Of a stretch of 7,357 bases of DNA, positions 6,242-7,357 are shown piece after piece. The notes under the pieces were generated by a model, which was given only the letters and a program-made list of their open reading frames with translations, did not search any database and had not been told where the DNA came from. The stretch covers positions 1-7,357 of the forward strand of contig CAMLNH010000133.1 of NCBI GenBank assembly GCA_946481355.1, given 5' to 3'. The stretch is from an uncultured Curvibacter sp. (lineage in GTDB: Bacteria > Pseudomonadota > Gammaproteobacteria > Burkholderiales > Burkholderiaceae). Numbering within the stretch: position 1 is the stretch's first letter; each line of letters begins with the position of its first letter. The translations under genes and the position numbers were made by a program.

Positions 6242-6502
6242 ATGGCTGCCGTCAAGATGTATACCACCGCGGTCTGCCCCTACTGCATGCGGGCCAAGCA
6301 GCTGCTCAAGTCCAAGGGCGTGGCGCAGATCGAGGAGATCCGCATCGACACCGACCCTGCGGCGCGTGAGCAGATGATGAGCAGCACCGGCCGGCGCACC
6401 GTGCCGCAGATCTTCATCGGCGCCACCCACGTGGGCGGCTGCGACGACCTCATGGCCCTGGACGCCCAGGGCGGCCTGCTGCCCCTGCTGCAGGCGGCCT
6501 GA
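6242..6502 (+). CDS. grxC: Glutaredoxin 3
   Basis: 86 residues, a full-length dithiol glutaredoxin. It reduces disulfides and glutathione mixed disulfides in the cytoplasm using glutathione. The redox motif is Cys12-Pro-Tyr-Cys15. The cis-proline motif Thr53-Val54-Pro55 and the glutathione-binding GGCDDL (65-70) are intact, with an additional Cys67. The ATG is 3 nt after the rhodanese stop, and the ribosome site AAGG (6231-6234) lies in the last rhodanese codons, so the two are surely co-transcribed. A strong intrinsic terminator begins about 25 nt after the stop. Confidence 0.95.
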   Translation: MAAVKMYTTAVCPYCMRAKQLLKSKGVAQIEEIRIDTDPAAREQMMSSTGRRTVPQIFIGATHVGGCDDLMALDAQGGLLPLLQAA

Positions 6503-6508
6503 GATAAT
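6503..6508 (+). promoter_or_regulatory. Candidate -10 box (GATAAT) upstream of the secB leader hairpin
   Basis: GATAAT directly follows the grxC stop and differs from TATAAT only at the first base. The -35 region at 17-bp spacing (around 6480-6485) is a poor match. If used, transcription would begin near 6515 and the intrinsic terminator at 6528-6564 would lie in the secB leader. Confidence 0.25.
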
Positions 6509-6527
6509 CGCTGCGATCCGATCGCGG

Positions 6528-6564
6528 GCCCGCTCGGTATCCACCGGGCGGGCTCTCATTTTTT
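6528..6564 (+). terminator. Intrinsic terminator between grxC and secB
   Basis: GCCCGCTCGGT (6528-6538) pairs with ACCGGGCGGGC (6543-6553): an 11-bp stem with one G·T pair and the tetraloop ATCC. After a 5-nt gap comes a run of six T (6559-6564). This is a textbook intrinsic terminator. A smaller perfect stem GCGAT/ATCGC (6513-6517/6521-6525) precedes it. It should end grxC transcripts or partly attenuate transcription into secB. Confidence 0.85.
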
Positions 6565-6590
6565 GACTTTCCATTTTTCAAGGCAGATCC

Positions 6591-7040
6591 ATGGCCGAGC
6601 AGCAAGAACCCGTCTTCCAGATCCAGCGCGTCTACCTCAAGGAGGCTTCGCTGGAGCAGCCCAATTCCCCGGCCATCCTGCTGCAGGGCGAGCAGCCCGC
6701 CGTCGACATCCAGCTCGGCGTCGAGGCCCAGCCGGTGGCCGAGGGCGTGTTCGAGGTGTCGGTGACGGCGACCGTGCAGACCAAGATCGCCGACAAGACG
6801 GTTTTTCTGGTCGAGGCCAAACAGTCCGGCATCTTCGAGATCCGCAATCTGCCCGATAACCAGATGGGCCCCATCGTGGGCGTGGTCTGCCCGCAGATCG
6901 TCTTTCCCTATCTGCGCAGCAATGTGGCCGACATCGTGCAGCGCGCCGGCTTCCCGCCCGTGCACCTGCAGGAGATCAACTTTCAGGCCTTGTACGAGCA
7001 GCAACAGCAGCAGGGCAACGGGGCGGCCCAGGTTCAGTAA
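6591..7040 (+). CDS. secB: Protein-export chaperone SecB
   Basis: 149 residues, close to the E. coli length (155). SecB forms a cytoplasmic tetramer that keeps precursor proteins unfolded and hands them to SecA for export. Recognisable family stretches are the N-terminal [19 protein letters not shown] (9-27), the FEV...T..V.T strands (54-64), and the strongly conserved C-terminal segment [19 protein letters not shown] (105-123) followed by NFQALY. The C-terminal tail (136-149) is Gln-rich. The ATG at 6591 has AAGG 7 nt before it. The gene sits in the conserved grxC-secB-gpsA order but is separated from grxC by an intrinsic terminator ending 26 nt before its start. Confidence 0.97.
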   Translation: MAEQQEPVFQIQRVYLKEASLEQPNSPAILLQGEQPAVDIQLGVEAQPVAEGVFEVSVTATVQTKIADKTVFLVEAKQSGIFEIRNLPDNQMGPIVGVVCPQIVFPYLRSNVADIVQRAGFPPVHLQEINFQALYEQQQQQGNGAAQVQ

Positions 7041-7070
7041 GGCGCGCCTTTCACGGGCAGCACACAGACC

Positions 7071-7357
7071 ATGAAGATACTCGTGCTTGGTGCCGGCGCC
7101 TGGGGTACGGCCCTGGCCATGAGCGCCAGCCAGAACCCTCAGGCTGGCCACGAGGTCGTGCTCTGGGCCCGCGACCCGGCGCAGGCGGCCGCCATGCGCT
7201 CGGCACGTGTCAATGCGCGCTACCTGCCGGATCTGCCCCTGCCCGCGAGCCTGCAGCTGACCGACGGCCCGGCCGATGCCCTGGCGGATCTCTGCCAGGG
7301 GCAGGACCTCGTGGTGATCGGCACGCCCATGGCCGGTCTGCGCGGCGTGCTGCAGCA
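7071..7357 (+). CDS. gpsA: NAD(P)-dependent glycerol-3-phosphate dehydrogenase, N-terminal 95 codons (3' end outside window)
   Basis: The frame opens at ATG 7071 and runs off the right edge without a stop. The start [17 protein letters not shown] contains the Rossmann dinucleotide motif GAGAWG (7-12). [11 protein letters not shown] (48-58) and the strand LVVIGTPM (80-87) are typical of GpsA. The complete family protein is about 330 residues, so roughly 30% is visible. GpsA reduces dihydroxyacetone phosphate to sn-glycerol-3-phosphate for phospholipid synthesis. It begins 30 nt after the secB stop with only a weak ribosome site (GGGCAG), and is probably co-transcribed with secB. Confidence 0.95.
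   Translation, partial: MKILVLGAGAWGTALAMSASQNPQAGHEVVLWARDPAQAAAMRSARVNARYLPDLPLPASLQLTDGPADALADLCQGQDLVVIGTPMAGLRGVLQ

Noticed and set aside
5711..6574. 287-codon minus-strand frame opposite the rhodanese and grxC genes
   Set aside because: Shadow of two genes with intact active-site motifs on the plus strand; it would also span the intrinsic terminator.
6563..6591. TTGACT as a -35 box for secB
   Set aside because: A -10 at normal spacing would fall on the secB start codon (GATCCA at 6586-6591), so transcription would begin inside the gene and lose the ribosome site.
6450..7151. 233-codon minus-strand frame opposite secB
   Set aside because: Antisense to an unmistakable SecB; Leu/His/Asp-rich shadow composition.

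Overview
The window is GC-rich, densely coded DNA from a betaproteobacterium. The protein sequences, the gene order and the style of the intergenic repeats point to Burkholderiales, most likely Comamonadaceae; this is inferred by recognition, not by a database search. It reads as ordinary chromosome with a small signalling segment at the left end. I see no CRISPR array, tRNA, rRNA, transposase or phage gene.

Left part (1-2362): the tail of an unrecognised plus-strand gene is followed 2 nt later by a single-domain BLUF blue-light sensor with all its flavin-pocket residues. It converges on a minus-strand pair: a GGDEF diguanylate cyclase and, overlapping its stop by one base (TGATG), a MinD/ParA-family ATPase of the FlhG/FleN type. 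The 226 bp between the convergent genes holds no gene. Most of it is a roughly 206-bp palindromic element bounded by 18-bp inverted repeats with one mismatch.

Middle part (2474-5691, all minus strand, read right to left): gpmA (2,3-bisphosphoglycerate-dependent phosphoglycerate mutase), a ctpA-type S41 C-terminal processing protease with a membrane anchor and PDZ domain, and a MoeB/ThiF/HesA-type E1-like adenylyltransferase. The gaps are 111-148 bp. The gpmA-ctpA gap contains a long hairpin. The ctpA-moeB gap contains a GC-rich hairpin repeat that starts directly at the ctpA stop codon.

Right part (5831-7357, plus strand, divergent from gpmA): a membrane-anchored rhodanese (YibN-like), grxC, secB and the first 95 codons of gpsA. 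This is the yibN-grxC-secB-gpsA order known from E. coli, where the divergent neighbour is the unrelated mutase gpmM followed by envC. Here gpmA occupies that position and no envC is present. A strong intrinsic terminator lies between grxC and secB, only 26 nt before the secB start, so secB expression may depend on readthrough or attenuation.

The most unusual points are the TIR-bounded intergenic element, the coupled cyclase/FlhG-like ATPase pair facing a light sensor, the terminator in the secB leader, and the mutase swap within conserved synteny. I found nothing that can be called a wholly new system with confidence.
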